Shown: positions 34,277 to 42,260, counted from the stretch's first letter. The stretch is 64,000 nt of DNA from Brumimicrobium sp035497735 (GCA_035497735.1 DATJCX010000058.1:1-64000), one strand, 5' to 3'. A program made the numbers and translations. The notes: generated by a model not told the origin, from the letters alone.

Positions 34277-35847
34277 TAAAAATCAAAATATCGATTCGTT
34301 AGTGCAGAGCGCATTCCTATCATGATAATTCCCTGACTACTAAGACCTTCATTTACAGAATTTGCTCTTCTATAATTCGCACTTACAAAAGCACGAAACT
34401 GTGTCGCTGGGTTAAATTCATAACCTAATTCTACATTTCCATTAAAGACATTTACAAGATTTTCTGTCCCAGCAATAGATTTAGATTGGAATAAATTCGA
34501 TTTATCCTTCATCGTTTGGTTGGCTCTATAATAAACAGCAGAAGCGTCAATGTAAATACTCTTCCATTTGTAATTTGCACGCACTACCAGCTCTTTAAAT
34601 CCATTTCCAAGGGTATGTGCTAATGGTAAATTAAAATGCGTGTAAGCCATTCGTTGGTTTTCTGCTGCGTACAAACTATTCGACGCTTGATTGTATTCCA
34701 GCTGGAAATTCAAATGATCTACATTAAACAAGTTTCCAGCTTTATAGCCCAATTGAAAACCAAATTCAAACTTCTTTAATTGGTCACTTACAGCTTGCAA
34801 ATAAACCATATGCTGTGGATGAAATTTCCAAGCAGCATTCAATCCTAAAATGTTCTTCACATCAACTTTCTCAAAACCTTTAACAACCGTATTTAGTCCG
34901 ATTATTGGATTGTAAAAAACAGGATTTACCCTTTGACTCGACTCTGCTTCATCCCTTAGATAAATAGTTGATTCAAATAAACCAATAACCAAGGAGGGAA
35001 AAACTCTATAACTCAAATAATGTACGCCTATTCCTTTTCTTTCGTAGGGTTTTTCAACAAAACTAGTGTGTTTTTTTCTGCTTAAGTTCAACTGTTTTCC
35101 CCGCATAAAAGTATAGGTCAATCCTGGAGCAATTTCCCAGTCGATGGCCAAGTGTGTGTAATTATACGAATTATCGGAAAGCAACATAGAACGGTATCCC
35201 CATCCAAAAAATCGAGGCATATTTCCAAATTGAATAACCAGTTCTTTTATCGGTGTTAAACGAACATAACTCACTGCCGAAGCATAGTCAAAACCATCTG
35301 TCTTAAACGGTTTTGTCCTCCCTCCACTGGGAATCACAGCATTGTCTTTCGTATAGCCACTAGCCGTAGGATACAATTCTCCTCTATCTTTGAAATATTC
35401 GTTTTGGAATTCCGAAAATCTTGCTTGATTCTCATAAAAGGCTGTGTAAAAAGATAAAATTCCTTGAATACTACCGAATGCTTGTGCTCCTCGTGTATTT
35501 TGATATAAATAACTGTTTTCGGATTGTAGCGCATCCTTCCCGATTGCAACATTAAACAAAGGATCGATAGCCAGAAAGTACTTGTCTTTTACAATTTGAA
35601 CAAAGTGTTCCTTAAACATCTTTCGAATAACCCAATTGCGTTCTTTTAGCGTATCCTTGTTGGGTAAATAATAATTGGCTTTTGTATAAGAAATCGGAAA
35701 AAATCCATCTCCAATGATTGCTTTACTTTTATTAGAAAATAGTACTTCATCCTTTACGTTATTCGCAGAGGGAATCAAGATTTCCTGAACCATGATGTTA
35801 TGGCTATAGAGTATACCAATAAGTAATATTGAAAGTAGCTTTTTCAA
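34276..35847 (-). CDS. Outer-membrane beta-barrel protein, Wzi-like (first of a tandem pair)
   Basis: 523 aa, N-terminal signal (about 1-21), then repeated amphipathic strands and an end of SALTNRYFDF. The conserved motif GWGYRSMLLSD (215-225), preceded by IQFGNMPRFF, is what Wzi-like barrels carry near their mid-point. It is paralogous to the next gene but clearly diverged and has a longer N-terminal part (DKYFLAIDPLFNVAIG). Starts 4 nt after the cysQ stop and ends overlapping the second barrel by 1 nt, so the two are very likely made together and may form a complex. Confidence 0.7.
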   Translation of the reverse strand: MKKLLSILLIGILYSHNIMVQEILIPSANNVKDEVLFSNKSKAIIGDGFFPISYTKANYYLPNKDTLKERNWVIRKMFKEHFVQIVKDKYFLAIDPLFNVAIGKDALQSENSYLYQNTRGAQAFGSIQGILSFYTAFYENQARFSEFQNEYFKDRGELYPTASGYTKDNAVIPSGGRTKPFKTDGFDYASAVSYVRLTPIKELVIQFGNMPRFFGWGYRSMLLSDNSYNYTHLAIDWEIAPGLTYTFMRGKQLNLSRKKHTSFVEKPYERKGIGVHYLSYRVFPSLVIGLFESTIYLRDEAESSQRVNPVFYNPIIGLNTVVKGFEKVDVKNILGLNAAWKFHPQHMVYLQAVSDQLKKFEFGFQLGYKAGNLFNVDHLNFQLEYNQASNSLYAAENQRMAYTHFNLPLAHTLGNGFKELVVRANYKWKSIYIDASAVYYRANQTMKDKSNLFQSKSIAGTENLVNVFNGNVELGYEFNPATQFRAFVSANYRRANSVNEGLSSQGIIMIGMRSALTNRYFDF

Positions 35848-35851
35848 ATAG

Positions 35852-36673
35852 TTAAGAATGATAAAAGTCCATTTTTAGTTTCATAGTTTTCTTAGATGCC
35901 ACAAAGTAAGGATTGGTTAAATCTTCCTTATTGTACACCAAAGGTTTTCCTGTTTCAACATTTACAATCTCTCCGCCCACAGCTTCGTAGATTGCTTGTC
36001 CAGCAGCGATGTCCCATTCCATTGTTGGTGCAAGTCTTGGGTAAACATCTGCTCTATTATTAACCAATTCAAAAAACTTTAGTGCTGAGCCCATTTTAAG
36101 TGGCTGAATCTCACCAAACTCTTCTTCAATTTGCTTAGCTAAATTAAGAAAGTTTCCTGAATAGTGACTTCTTGAAGAAATAATATGAACAGGAGAATTC
36201 ATACTAGAGAGTTTCTCGATTTTCTCCCAATTCTCCATATTGAAGGCATCTTCATAAGAAAACTGATAGGCACCTAAGCCCTTTCCGCCTATGATTATTT
36301 CTCTTCGAATTGGAGAAGCGATTAAACCAAAAATTGGTTTACACTTATCTATCAATGCGATATTGATAACAAATTCTCCATTCTTTTTTAAAAATTCTTT
36401 TGTACCGTCAAGAGGATCTACGCACCATACTTTGGTCCATTGACATCTTTCGGAGTATTCTGATTCTTCTAACTCTTCTCCAATAATTGGAATGTTAGTT
36501 TCTTTTAAATGTCTTTCTATAATATCAGAAGATTGCAGGTCGGCGATTGTCACCGGGCTACCATCCTCTTTGTGTGAAGCTTCAAAACTTCCTGCATAGA
36601 TTTTCATAATCGCTTCAGAAGCTTCTATAGCGGCTTCTATTGCAGGTCGATATGTATCAAAGTTTTTATTCAT
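35852..36673 (-). CDS. cysQ: 3'(2'),5'-bisphosphate nucleotidase (CysQ), inositol monophosphatase superfamily
   Basis: 273 aa. Removes the 3'-phosphate of PAP, a by-product of sulfate assimilation and sulfotransfer. Metal-binding motifs of the Li-sensitive phosphatase family are all present: GEELEE (first Glu), VDPLDGTKEFLKKNGEF (Asp-Pro-x-Asp-Gly-Thr) and a late MEWDIAAGQAI. Its start overlaps the end of deoC by 8 nt. The two outer-membrane barrels follow with 4 nt spacing, an unusual mix for one operon. Confidence 0.93.
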   Translation of the reverse strand: MNKNFDTYRPAIEAAIEASEAIMKIYAGSFEASHKEDGSPVTIADLQSSDIIERHLKETNIPIIGEELEESEYSERCQWTKVWCVDPLDGTKEFLKKNGEFVINIALIDKCKPIFGLIASPIRREIIIGGKGLGAYQFSYEDAFNMENWEKIEKLSSMNSPVHIISSRSHYSGNFLNLAKQIEEEFGEIQPLKMGSALKFFELVNNRADVYPRLAPTMEWDIAAGQAIYEAVGGEIVNVETGKPLVYNKEDLTNPYFVASKKTMKLKMDFYHS

Positions 36674-37397
36674 TAACTAAATTTGCAACTAAAGAGCTCG
36701 CGCCAATTCTTAAATAATCGGGAGTCATGTAATCGCGGCCTAAGATTTTTTCAATCAGACTAAAATAAGCCAATGCGTCTTCATATGTTCTTACTCCTCC
36801 ACTAATTTTCAATCCCACTTTCCTTTTTGATAAGTGCTTTTTTATAACATCTGCCATAACTTCAGCAGCTTCTAGACTTGCTCCTGGGAATTCCTTTCCT
36901 GTAGATGTTTTAATAAAGTCTGCTCCACCTTCAATTGCTAATTCACTTGCTTTTCTGATACGTTCTGCCGTTTTCAAATATCCAGTTTCTAGAATAATTT
37001 TCAAACACTTATCAGGCATCATACCTTTATATGCACGTACTTCAGCAACAACATTCTCGTAGTTTCCACTATCAAATTCTCCAAGATTTAGCACCACATC
37101 CACTTCATCAACATCTGTTGCAATGGCCAATTCACACTCATGCAATTTTGCAGAGATAAAGCCTTGTGCACTTGGGAAATTTCCGGCAACTACCGCTGTT
37201 TTAATTTTTGACTCTTTCAAAGTTTCAACGGCCAATGCTCCAAAGTTTGAATAAAAACATACAGCAGCAACAGGATAACCTTTTGCTTCAAAGTCTAATG
37301 CTTTTGCTAAAAAATCATTTATTGATTGGATTGAGTCGTAGGAGTTTAATGATGTTAAATCTACGTAACTACAAATTTCTTTTTTTGTCCATTCCAT
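36666..37397 (-). CDS. deoC: Deoxyribose-phosphate aldolase
   Basis: 243 aa. Splits 2-deoxyribose 5-phosphate to glyceraldehyde 3-phosphate and acetaldehyde in deoxynucleoside salvage. The Schiff-base Lys163 is in GADFIKTSTGK, the helper Lys197 in VGLKISGGVRT, and Asp100 in DEVDVVLNLG. It is the first gene of a four-gene unit with cysQ (8-nt overlap) and two barrels; nucleotide breakdown genes (deoA/deoD) are not nearby. The start follows the tonB-type terminator region by about 20 nt; no TAnnTTTG box is seen, so read-through from upstream may contribute. Confidence 0.94.
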   Translation of the reverse strand: MEWTKKEICSYVDLTSLNSYDSIQSINDFLAKALDFEAKGYPVAAVCFYSNFGALAVETLKESKIKTAVVAGNFPSAQGFISAKLHECELAIATDVDEVDVVLNLGEFDSGNYENVVAEVRAYKGMMPDKCLKIILETGYLKTAERIRKASELAIEGGADFIKTSTGKEFPGASLEAAEVMADVIKKHLSKRKVGLKISGGVRTYEDALAYFSLIEKILGRDYMTPDYLRIGASSLVANLVNE

Positions 37398-37413
37398 CGG
37401 TAGGGTCTAAAAT

Positions 37414-37445
37414 AAAAAAGGGGTTTAGTAAAATACTGAACCCCT
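37414..37445 (-). terminator. Terminator of the gcvH-vanZ-tonB operon
   Basis: 12-bp stem with one mismatch (arms 37419-37430 and 37434-37445) around an AAA loop, followed by a T run on the minus strand. Confidence 0.85.
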
Positions 37446-37473
37446 AAGTTATAAAATATAATTTGAAAAATCT

Positions 37474-38151
37474 TTATTGTAAGATAAAGTTAATTGGAAT
37501 TCTTGCTCTTGCACGAACTGGCTCACCTTTTTGTTCAGCAGGTGTCCACTTAGGCATTGAGCGTACAACACGTCTTGCTTCAGCGTCCAATTCTTTAGAA
37601 ACTCCTCTCAAGATTTTAACTTGCTCAATTGTTCCGTCTTTGTTAATAACGAATTCAATAAAAACACGTCCTTGATCTCCTAAGTCCATCGCGATTTCCG
37701 GATACTTAATGTTTTCCGCAATAAATTTCTGCATCGCAGCTGCTCCACCTGGGAAAGATGCTTCCTTATCAGGGAAGTCAACAATTGGTGCTGCAGGCTC
37801 TGGAACAGGGTCTGGTTTAATATCGATTTCGATTGTTTCAACCTGAACTTGCTCATCCACGTCTTTACTTTCAACCTCTACGATTTCTTCAGATGGCTCA
37901 GGCGGAATCTCCAAATCGTCAATTTCTTGAACAACTGGCTCATCAATTTCATCATCTTCTACTTCAATAATTTCTAATTCTTCAGGAACATCATCCTTGG
38001 CTTGCTCTTGTCTGTTAAGCCCTGAAAGTTCAACTTCCTGCTTAAAAGAAAAAGAAAGTGTAATAATACTCCCTACGATAAAAAATCCTAAGAATAACAA
38101 AGGAATTCTTAATCGTTCATTATCTACTTCTGGGTTCTTTTTTACTGACAT
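37474..38151 (-). CDS. TonB-family protein with highly acidic periplasmic linker
   Basis: 225 aa. Short cytoplasmic tail, one membrane anchor (about 17-36), then an unusually acidic linker of about 90 residues (many Glu/Asp, some Pro) and the TonB C-terminal domain (RVFIEFVINKDGTIEQVKILRG, EARRVVRSMPKWTPAEQKGEPV, ending RIPINFILQ). Compared with the second TonB-type protein here (20796-21506), its linker is far more acidic than the usual Pro/Lys type. No exbB or exbD is adjacent. Third gene after gcvH and vanZ (59-nt gap). Confidence 0.88.
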   Translation of the reverse strand: MSVKKNPEVDNERLRIPLLFLGFFIVGSIITLSFSFKQEVELSGLNRQEQAKDDVPEELEIIEVEDDEIDEPVVQEIDDLEIPPEPSEEIVEVESKDVDEQVQVETIEIDIKPDPVPEPAAPIVDFPDKEASFPGGAAAMQKFIAENIKYPEIAMDLGDQGRVFIEFVINKDGTIEQVKILRGVSKELDAEARRVVRSMPKWTPAEQKGEPVRARARIPINFILQ

Positions 38152-38210
38152 AAATATAATTTTAACAACTTCTTAACTTAGTCCGATACAAGTATCGTGC
38201 CCTTTTTTAC

Positions 38211-38594
38211 TTATTCAACTCTACTAACACCTTTATATAAAATCTTAAAGATGAGTACGCCAAAAATACAACCAATTCCGTTAGCAATCAAATCTAAGGC
38301 ATCGAAATTTCGTGACAAGGTAAAAAATTCTTGTAAAAGTTCAAGTATAAAACTCAAAAAAAATGAACCAAAGACACTTATAAGGAAAGCTCTTCGGTAT
38401 AAAAACTTAGAAACATTTTGTCTTTTTAGACCTATAGACCAAAAGAGACTTAATAAGGTGTACATTACAAAATGCACTATTTTATCAGCGCCTTCAAATT
38501 TAAAGTCAACTAAATCCAAATCCGAACTAGGGGCTAAACTCAGTATAATTATTAGAATAGTCCACAAGATACTCGGTAAGATAAAACGTAACAT
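38211..38594 (-). CDS. VanZ-family small membrane protein
   Basis: 127 aa with four predicted helices (about 4-22, 37-52, 67-88 and 103-119). The family signature is the DKIVHFVMYTLLSLFWSIGL segment and FDALDLIANGIGCIFGVL near the end, typical of VanZ-like proteins, which in one case contribute to teicoplanin resistance but usually have unknown roles. It begins 4 nt after gcvH, so it is part of the same mRNA. Confidence 0.85.
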   Translation of the reverse strand: MLRFILPSILWTILIIILSLAPSSDLDLVDFKFEGADKIVHFVMYTLLSLFWSIGLKRQNVSKFLYRRAFLISVFGSFFLSFILELLQEFFTLSRNFDALDLIANGIGCIFGVLIFKILYKGVSRVE

Positions 38595-38598
38595 TTAA

Positions 38599-38979
38599 TT
38601 ACTGTCCGATCATTTCTTTATATTCAGCAGCGCTCATCAATTCATCTAATTGAGAAACGTCTGACATTTTAACCTTGATAATCCATCCTTCTCCGTATGG
38701 ATCCGAATTTACTAATTCTGGGTTTGATTCTAACTCTTCGTTGAATTCAATAACTTCACCAGCCATTGGCATGAATAAATCAGATACAGTTTTTACTGCT
38801 TCGATTGAACCGAAAACTTCTTCATGATCCAATTCCTCTCCTTCTGTTTCTACTTCAACAAAAACGATATCTCCTAATTCGCTTTGCGCAAAATCAGTAA
38901 CACCGATAATTACAGTGTCCCCGTCAACTTTACACCATTCATGATCTTTAGTGTATTTTAATTCTTCTGGAAAATTCAT
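38599..38979 (-). CDS. gcvH: Glycine cleavage system H protein
   Basis: 126 aa from the ATG at 38979; the longer frame to 39006 starts with TTG inside the promoter box and is rejected. Lipoyl carrier: KYTKDHEWCKVDGDTVIIGVTD at the N-terminus and the lipoylated Lys63 in GSIEAVKTVSDLFMP, ending with the helix SAAEYKEMI. It shuttles the aminomethyl group from GcvP to GcvT. Forms an operon with vanZ (4-nt gap) and the tonB-type gene. A GTAAC-TCTT-GTTAC repeat lies upstream, similar to the one upstream of gcvP. Confidence 0.95.
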   Translation of the reverse strand: MNFPEELKYTKDHEWCKVDGDTVIIGVTDFAQSELGDIVFVEVETEGEELDHEEVFGSIEAVKTVSDLFMPMAGEVIEFNEELESNPELVNSDPYGEGWIIKVKMSDVSQLDELMSAAEYKEMIGQ

Positions 38980-39003
38980 AATTCTATTCTTAAATTTAGG
39001 TTC

Positions 39004-39011
39004 CAAATGTA
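39004..39011 (-). promoter_or_regulatory. -7 box TACATTTG for gcvH
   Basis: TACATTTG on the minus strand, 24 nt before the ATG at 38979. Confidence 0.5.
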
Positions 39012-39070
39012 AGATTTATTAAATTAATTTCTCCCCTTTCTTGCAAAATTATTATTCCTACGTAAGAAGT

Positions 39071-39093
39071 GTAACTCTTGTTACTGGTAACAA
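39071..39093. promoter_or_regulatory. Overlapping inverted repeats upstream of gcvH (possible operator)
   Basis: GTAAC-TCTT-GTTAC (39071-39084) overlaps a perfect 16-bp palindrome TTGTTAC-TG-GTAACAA (39078-39093). They lie 59 nt upstream of the gcvH -7 box and about 185 nt before the prfB promoter box. The first repeat resembles GTGAC-ATTA-GTCAC upstream of gcvP. Confidence 0.4.
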
Positions 39094-39096
39094 TTC

Positions 39097-39213
39097 ATGA
39101 TTTCCAACGCAAAATTCATCAGAAAACCAACTTCGACACCCTACTTCGACATAAGACTAGGCTATAACCTCGGACAAAAGGCACTGATTACCAACATCTT
39201 CAAGGGTTTTTAG
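39097..39213 (+). pseudogene. 38-codon frame resembling the end of an outer-membrane barrel (possible remnant)
   Basis: An ATG-to-TAG frame in the gcvH-prfB gap encodes a short chain with a barrel-like end: TPYFDIRLGYNLGQ, then KALITNIFKGF. The codons favour C-ending TTC, AAC and ATC, as in real genes here, and the pattern resembles the last strands of porin-type or TonB-receptor proteins. Too short to be a protein of that type, so a 3' remnant or a chance frame are both possible. No promoter box is seen next to it. Confidence 0.3.
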
Positions 39214-39277
39214 TGCACTTATTGCAATTATCAGTAAAAAATGTAATTCAAATAGAGCGTTCATTATTTCTATTTTA

Positions 39278-39285
39278 TACTTTTG
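39278..39285 (+). promoter_or_regulatory. -7 box TACTTTTG abutting the prfB start (possible leaderless mRNA)
   Basis: TACTTTTG ends 5 nt before the ATG at 39291. Confidence 0.55.
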
Positions 39286-39290
39286 TACTT

Positions 39291-40376
39291 ATGGTAAACA
39301 ATGACCAATTAAAGGAATTAAAAGAGCGTATAACAAAACTCCATACTTATCTTTCAATAGATGATAAGAAAATAGAGATTCATGAGAATGAATTAAAGTC
39401 TCAGGACCCTACTTTTTGGGACGATCCTGACATGGCCGAAGTTGTATTGAAAAAAAATCGTCAATTAAAATTCTGGGTCGAAGCAGTTGAAGCTATTGAG
39501 CAGAAATACGATGATTTAGAAATTCTTATTGAATTCTATAATGACGGCGCTGGAGACGAGACCGAAATATTGCAATTGTTTACGGAAACAAATGCGATAG
39601 TTGAAGAACTTGAGTTGAAAAACATGCTTTCTAGTGATGAAGACAGTCTTAACGCTGTACTTCAAATATCTGCAGGAGCAGGTGGAACAGAAAGCTGTGA
39701 TTGGGCGAGTATGCTTTTGCGAATGTACATAATGTGGGGAGAAAAGCATGGCTACAAACTAAAAGAACTGAACTACCAAGACGGCGATGTTGCCGGTATC
39801 AAAACTGCAACCATAGAATTTGAAGGAGACTTTGCATTCGGTTATCTTAAGGGTGAAAATGGTGTACATAGATTGGTGAGAATTTCTCCTTTTGACTCGA
39901 ATGCCAAACGTCACACCTCTTTTGCTTCTGTTTATGTTTACCCTTTAATTGATGATTCAATAGAAATCAATATCAATCCCGCAGATATATCTTTTGATAC
40001 ATTTAGGTCTGGCGGAAAAGGAGGGCAGAACGTAAACAAGGTAGAAACGGCAGTTCGTTTACATCACAAACCATCGGGAATCATAATTGAAAACTCTGAA
40101 TCACGTTCTCAATTAGCCAACAAGGAAAAAGCCATTCAACTATTAAAGTCTCAGCTATACGAATTAGAATTGCGTAAGCGAATGGAAAAACGTAATGAGA
40201 TTGAGGCAGAGAAGAAAAACATCGAATGGGGTTCGCAAATCCGAAACTATGTCTTACATCCTTATAAGTTAATCAAAGACGTTAGAACTGGTTATGAAAC
40301 CGGTAACGTTGACGATGTGCTTGACGGACATTTAGATGAATTTCTCAAGGCTTATTTAATGCAATACGGCAATTAA
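39291..40376 (+). CDS. prfB: Peptide chain release factor 2, without a programmed frameshift
   Basis: 361 aa from the ATG at 39291; an upstream extension to 39213 would include the promoter box and carries no family sequence. Recognises UGA and UAA and triggers peptidyl-tRNA hydrolysis. The SPF codon-recognition motif (RISPFDSNAKRHTSF) and the catalytic GGQ (SGGKGGQNVNKVETAV) are intact. Many bacterial prfB genes are autoregulated by a +1 frameshift at CTT-TGA near codon 25. Here the corresponding place reads CTT-TCA (codons 21-22, 39351-39356) in a continuous frame and no Shine-Dalgarno-like stimulator is upstream, so this control is missing. Confidence 0.93.
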   Translation: MVNNDQLKELKERITKLHTYLSIDDKKIEIHENELKSQDPTFWDDPDMAEVVLKKNRQLKFWVEAVEAIEQKYDDLEILIEFYNDGAGDETEILQLFTETNAIVEELELKNMLSSDEDSLNAVLQISAGAGGTESCDWASMLLRMYIMWGEKHGYKLKELNYQDGDVAGIKTATIEFEGDFAFGYLKGENGVHRLVRISPFDSNAKRHTSFASVYVYPLIDDSIEININPADISFDTFRSGGKGGQNVNKVETAVRLHHKPSGIIIENSESRSQLANKEKAIQLLKSQLYELELRKRMEKRNEIEAEKKNIEWGSQIRNYVLHPYKLIKDVRTGYETGNVDDVLDGHLDEFLKAYLMQYGN

Positions 40377-40473
40377 GCGTTCAATTCCGTTAAAAATCAT
40401 TAAATTAAGAACGAGTATATATTCCTTTCATATAAATATCATAAATTTACTATAAAGATTAAAACAAACAGTT

Positions 40474-41451
40474 ATGTCAGACGAAAACACAATGGGTCCC
40501 GAGAATAGTAAAAGCGCAAGCTCTGGATTATGGATACTTATCACAATAATTGCACTTTTAGCAACTGGTGCATTGGGTTGGATGTATTCTAAAGAATCAA
40601 AAGCGGTTAAAGAATGTCAGGTTACAAATGCACAACTTCAAAAAGAAATGCAAGCAATGAACGAAGCATTATCCGGTTATATAGACGGCGCAACAATGGA
40701 TTTAAAACATGATTTCCAAGAGATGCTTTCTACTTATGACAAGTTAATAGCTAAAGACGCTACAATGTCAGACAGTCTTCAAATTCAAAAAGACAGTATC
40801 ACTTCCTTATTAGATGCTTTAAAAGACACTAAAAACAGAAGTTATTACGAGATCAATCAATTAAAGAAGAGAAACCAGACTTTACGTGATATCATGAATA
40901 GATACCTCGTAACGATTGACTCTTTAAACACTTTAAACATTGATTTATCAACTCGTTTAACGGAAACAAGTACAGTTTTAGAGTCCACTCAATTAGAAAG
41001 AGACGAATTGAGAAAGCAAAACGAACAAAGTGCTGAATTAATTACAAAAGGAGCTAAACTAAGCGCCTTCAATTTCAAAACTGAAGCTTTACGTTACCAA
41101 AGAATTGGTAGTGACACTAAGGATGTGACCAGAGCTAAAAAGGCGGAAATCATTTCCTCATCCTTTAGTATTGGAGAGAATAAAATCGCCAAGACAGGAC
41201 AGAAAACGATCTATATGCAAATCACTGACCCGAATGGGCAAGTACTATTCAAGCGTCCAAATGACGTGATGTTAGTTGCAGGTAGTGAACTTTTATTCAG
41301 TGGTAAGAGAGAAATCGATTACAACGGACAATTAGTTGATATGACAATTGTCTACAACCTAGAAGGTGCTGAAGTTCCAAGTGGAAATTACAGTGTTAAA
41401 ATATTTGCTGATGGTGTGTTAATCGGAAAAGATTCGTTCACCTTGAAGTAA
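40474..41451 (+). CDS. Membrane-anchored coiled-coil protein of unknown function
   Basis: 325 aa. A short polar tail, one membrane helix (about 19-40: LWILITIIALLATGALGWMY) and then a long coiled coil (about 45-200; many Gln/Lys/Asp heptads with repeated DSLN/DSIT turns) leading to a C-terminal beta domain (KTIYMQITDPNGQVLF, VDMTIVYNL, SGNYSVKIFADGVLIG). The arrangement suggests an inner-membrane anchor with a periplasmic beta-sandwich on a stalk. I recognise no named family. Single-gene unit with a terminator of its own before the SCO gene. Confidence 0.75.
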   Translation: MSDENTMGPENSKSASSGLWILITIIALLATGALGWMYSKESKAVKECQVTNAQLQKEMQAMNEALSGYIDGATMDLKHDFQEMLSTYDKLIAKDATMSDSLQIQKDSITSLLDALKDTKNRSYYEINQLKKRNQTLRDIMNRYLVTIDSLNTLNIDLSTRLTETSTVLESTQLERDELRKQNEQSAELITKGAKLSAFNFKTEALRYQRIGSDTKDVTRAKKAEIISSSFSIGENKIAKTGQKTIYMQITDPNGQVLFKRPNDVMLVAGSELLFSGKREIDYNGQLVDMTIVYNLEGAEVPSGNYSVKIFADGVLIGKDSFTLK

Positions 41452-41475
41452 AATAAACAATTTTATAAAATCAGG

Positions 41476-41504
41476 AAAGGGCAGATAGAACATTTGCCCT
41501 TTTT
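41476..41504 (+). terminator. Terminator of the coiled-coil protein gene
   Basis: 8-bp stem AAAGGGCA/TGCCCTTT with an 11-nt loop, followed by T residues. Confidence 0.8.
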
Positions 41505-41521
41505 CTTTGTTTTAAAATGAG

Positions 41522-41529
41522 TAACTTTG
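41522..41529 (+). promoter_or_regulatory. -7 box TAACTTTG just before the SCO start (possible leaderless mRNA)
   Basis: TAACTTTG ends 5 nt before the ATG at 41535. An earlier in-frame ATG at 41517 would sit upstream of the box. Confidence 0.5.
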
Positions 41530-41534
41530 CAAGC

Positions 41535-42239
41535 ATGAAAGGAAAAAGACTTATAATCCCGTTTATTATTGTCATTTTAGGAGTAATTTATACCTATAGG
41601 GTAAATAAAGAACATTTTGACAGAAAGAAATTACCAGTAGTTCAACCTCGTGACGTTAGCTTGGGCAACCCCGATATGGTGCCTGAGGGTTTAGCCAACA
41701 AAGGAATTGGTCATAGGATTGGTCGTTTTGAATTCTTAAACCAAAATGGAAAGAATGTAAGCCTGGAAGATGTGAAAGGGAAAATATTTGTAGTAGAATA
41801 TTTCTTTACAACTTGTCTAACAATTTGTCCGATTATGAATGACGAAATGAAGCGTGTTCAGGAGAAGTTCAAAGGAGATGACAATTTCAAAATCTTAAGT
41901 TTTACTGTTGATCCAGAAATAGATGATGTTCAACAAATGAAGAAATATGCTAGTGAACACAATGCGGTTGATGGCCAATGGCACTTTTTAACAGGAGACA
42001 AAGACAAGCTTTATGAATTGGCGAGAAATTCATTTTTCGTATTGAAGCCAGCAGAAGCAAGAAACTTAGGAGATGCCGGTTCTGACTTTATCCACACCAA
42101 CAACTTTGTTCTTGTAGATAAGGAGTTACAAATTAGAGGATATTACGACGGAACGAGTACAGAAGAAGTAGATACTTTAATGGAAGACATTGAGTATTTA
42201 TTAAACGAAGAGGAATACGACCCGAAGAAGCTGTATTAA
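41535..42239 (+). CDS. SCO-family (Sco1/SenC) copper chaperone/thiol reductase
   Basis: 234 aa from the ATG at 41535; a second ATG six codons upstream (41517) lies before the -7 box, so the downstream one is preferred. One N-terminal membrane anchor (KRLIIPFIIVILGVIYTY), then a thioredoxin-like fold with the copper-binding TTCLTICPIM (C-x3-C) and the distal His in SDFIHTNNFVLVD. It delivers copper to the CuA site of cytochrome oxidase or keeps its thiols reduced; no oxidase genes are next to it. Convergent with a small lipoprotein gene. Confidence 0.9.
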   Translation: MKGKRLIIPFIIVILGVIYTYRVNKEHFDRKKLPVVQPRDVSLGNPDMVPEGLANKGIGHRIGRFEFLNQNGKNVSLEDVKGKIFVVEYFFTTCLTICPIMNDEMKRVQEKFKGDDNFKILSFTVDPEIDDVQQMKKYASEHNAVDGQWHFLTGDKDKLYELARNSFFVLKPAEARNLGDAGSDFIHTNNFVLVDKELQIRGYYDGTSTEEVDTLMEDIEYLLNEEEYDPKKLY

Positions 42240-42260
42240 TAAGTCGAAACAATAAGGTAC

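Noticed and set aside
39213..39290. 26-codon upstream extension of prfB
   Set aside because: It crosses the TACTTTTG promoter box and does not match RF2; the family start fits the ATG at 39291.
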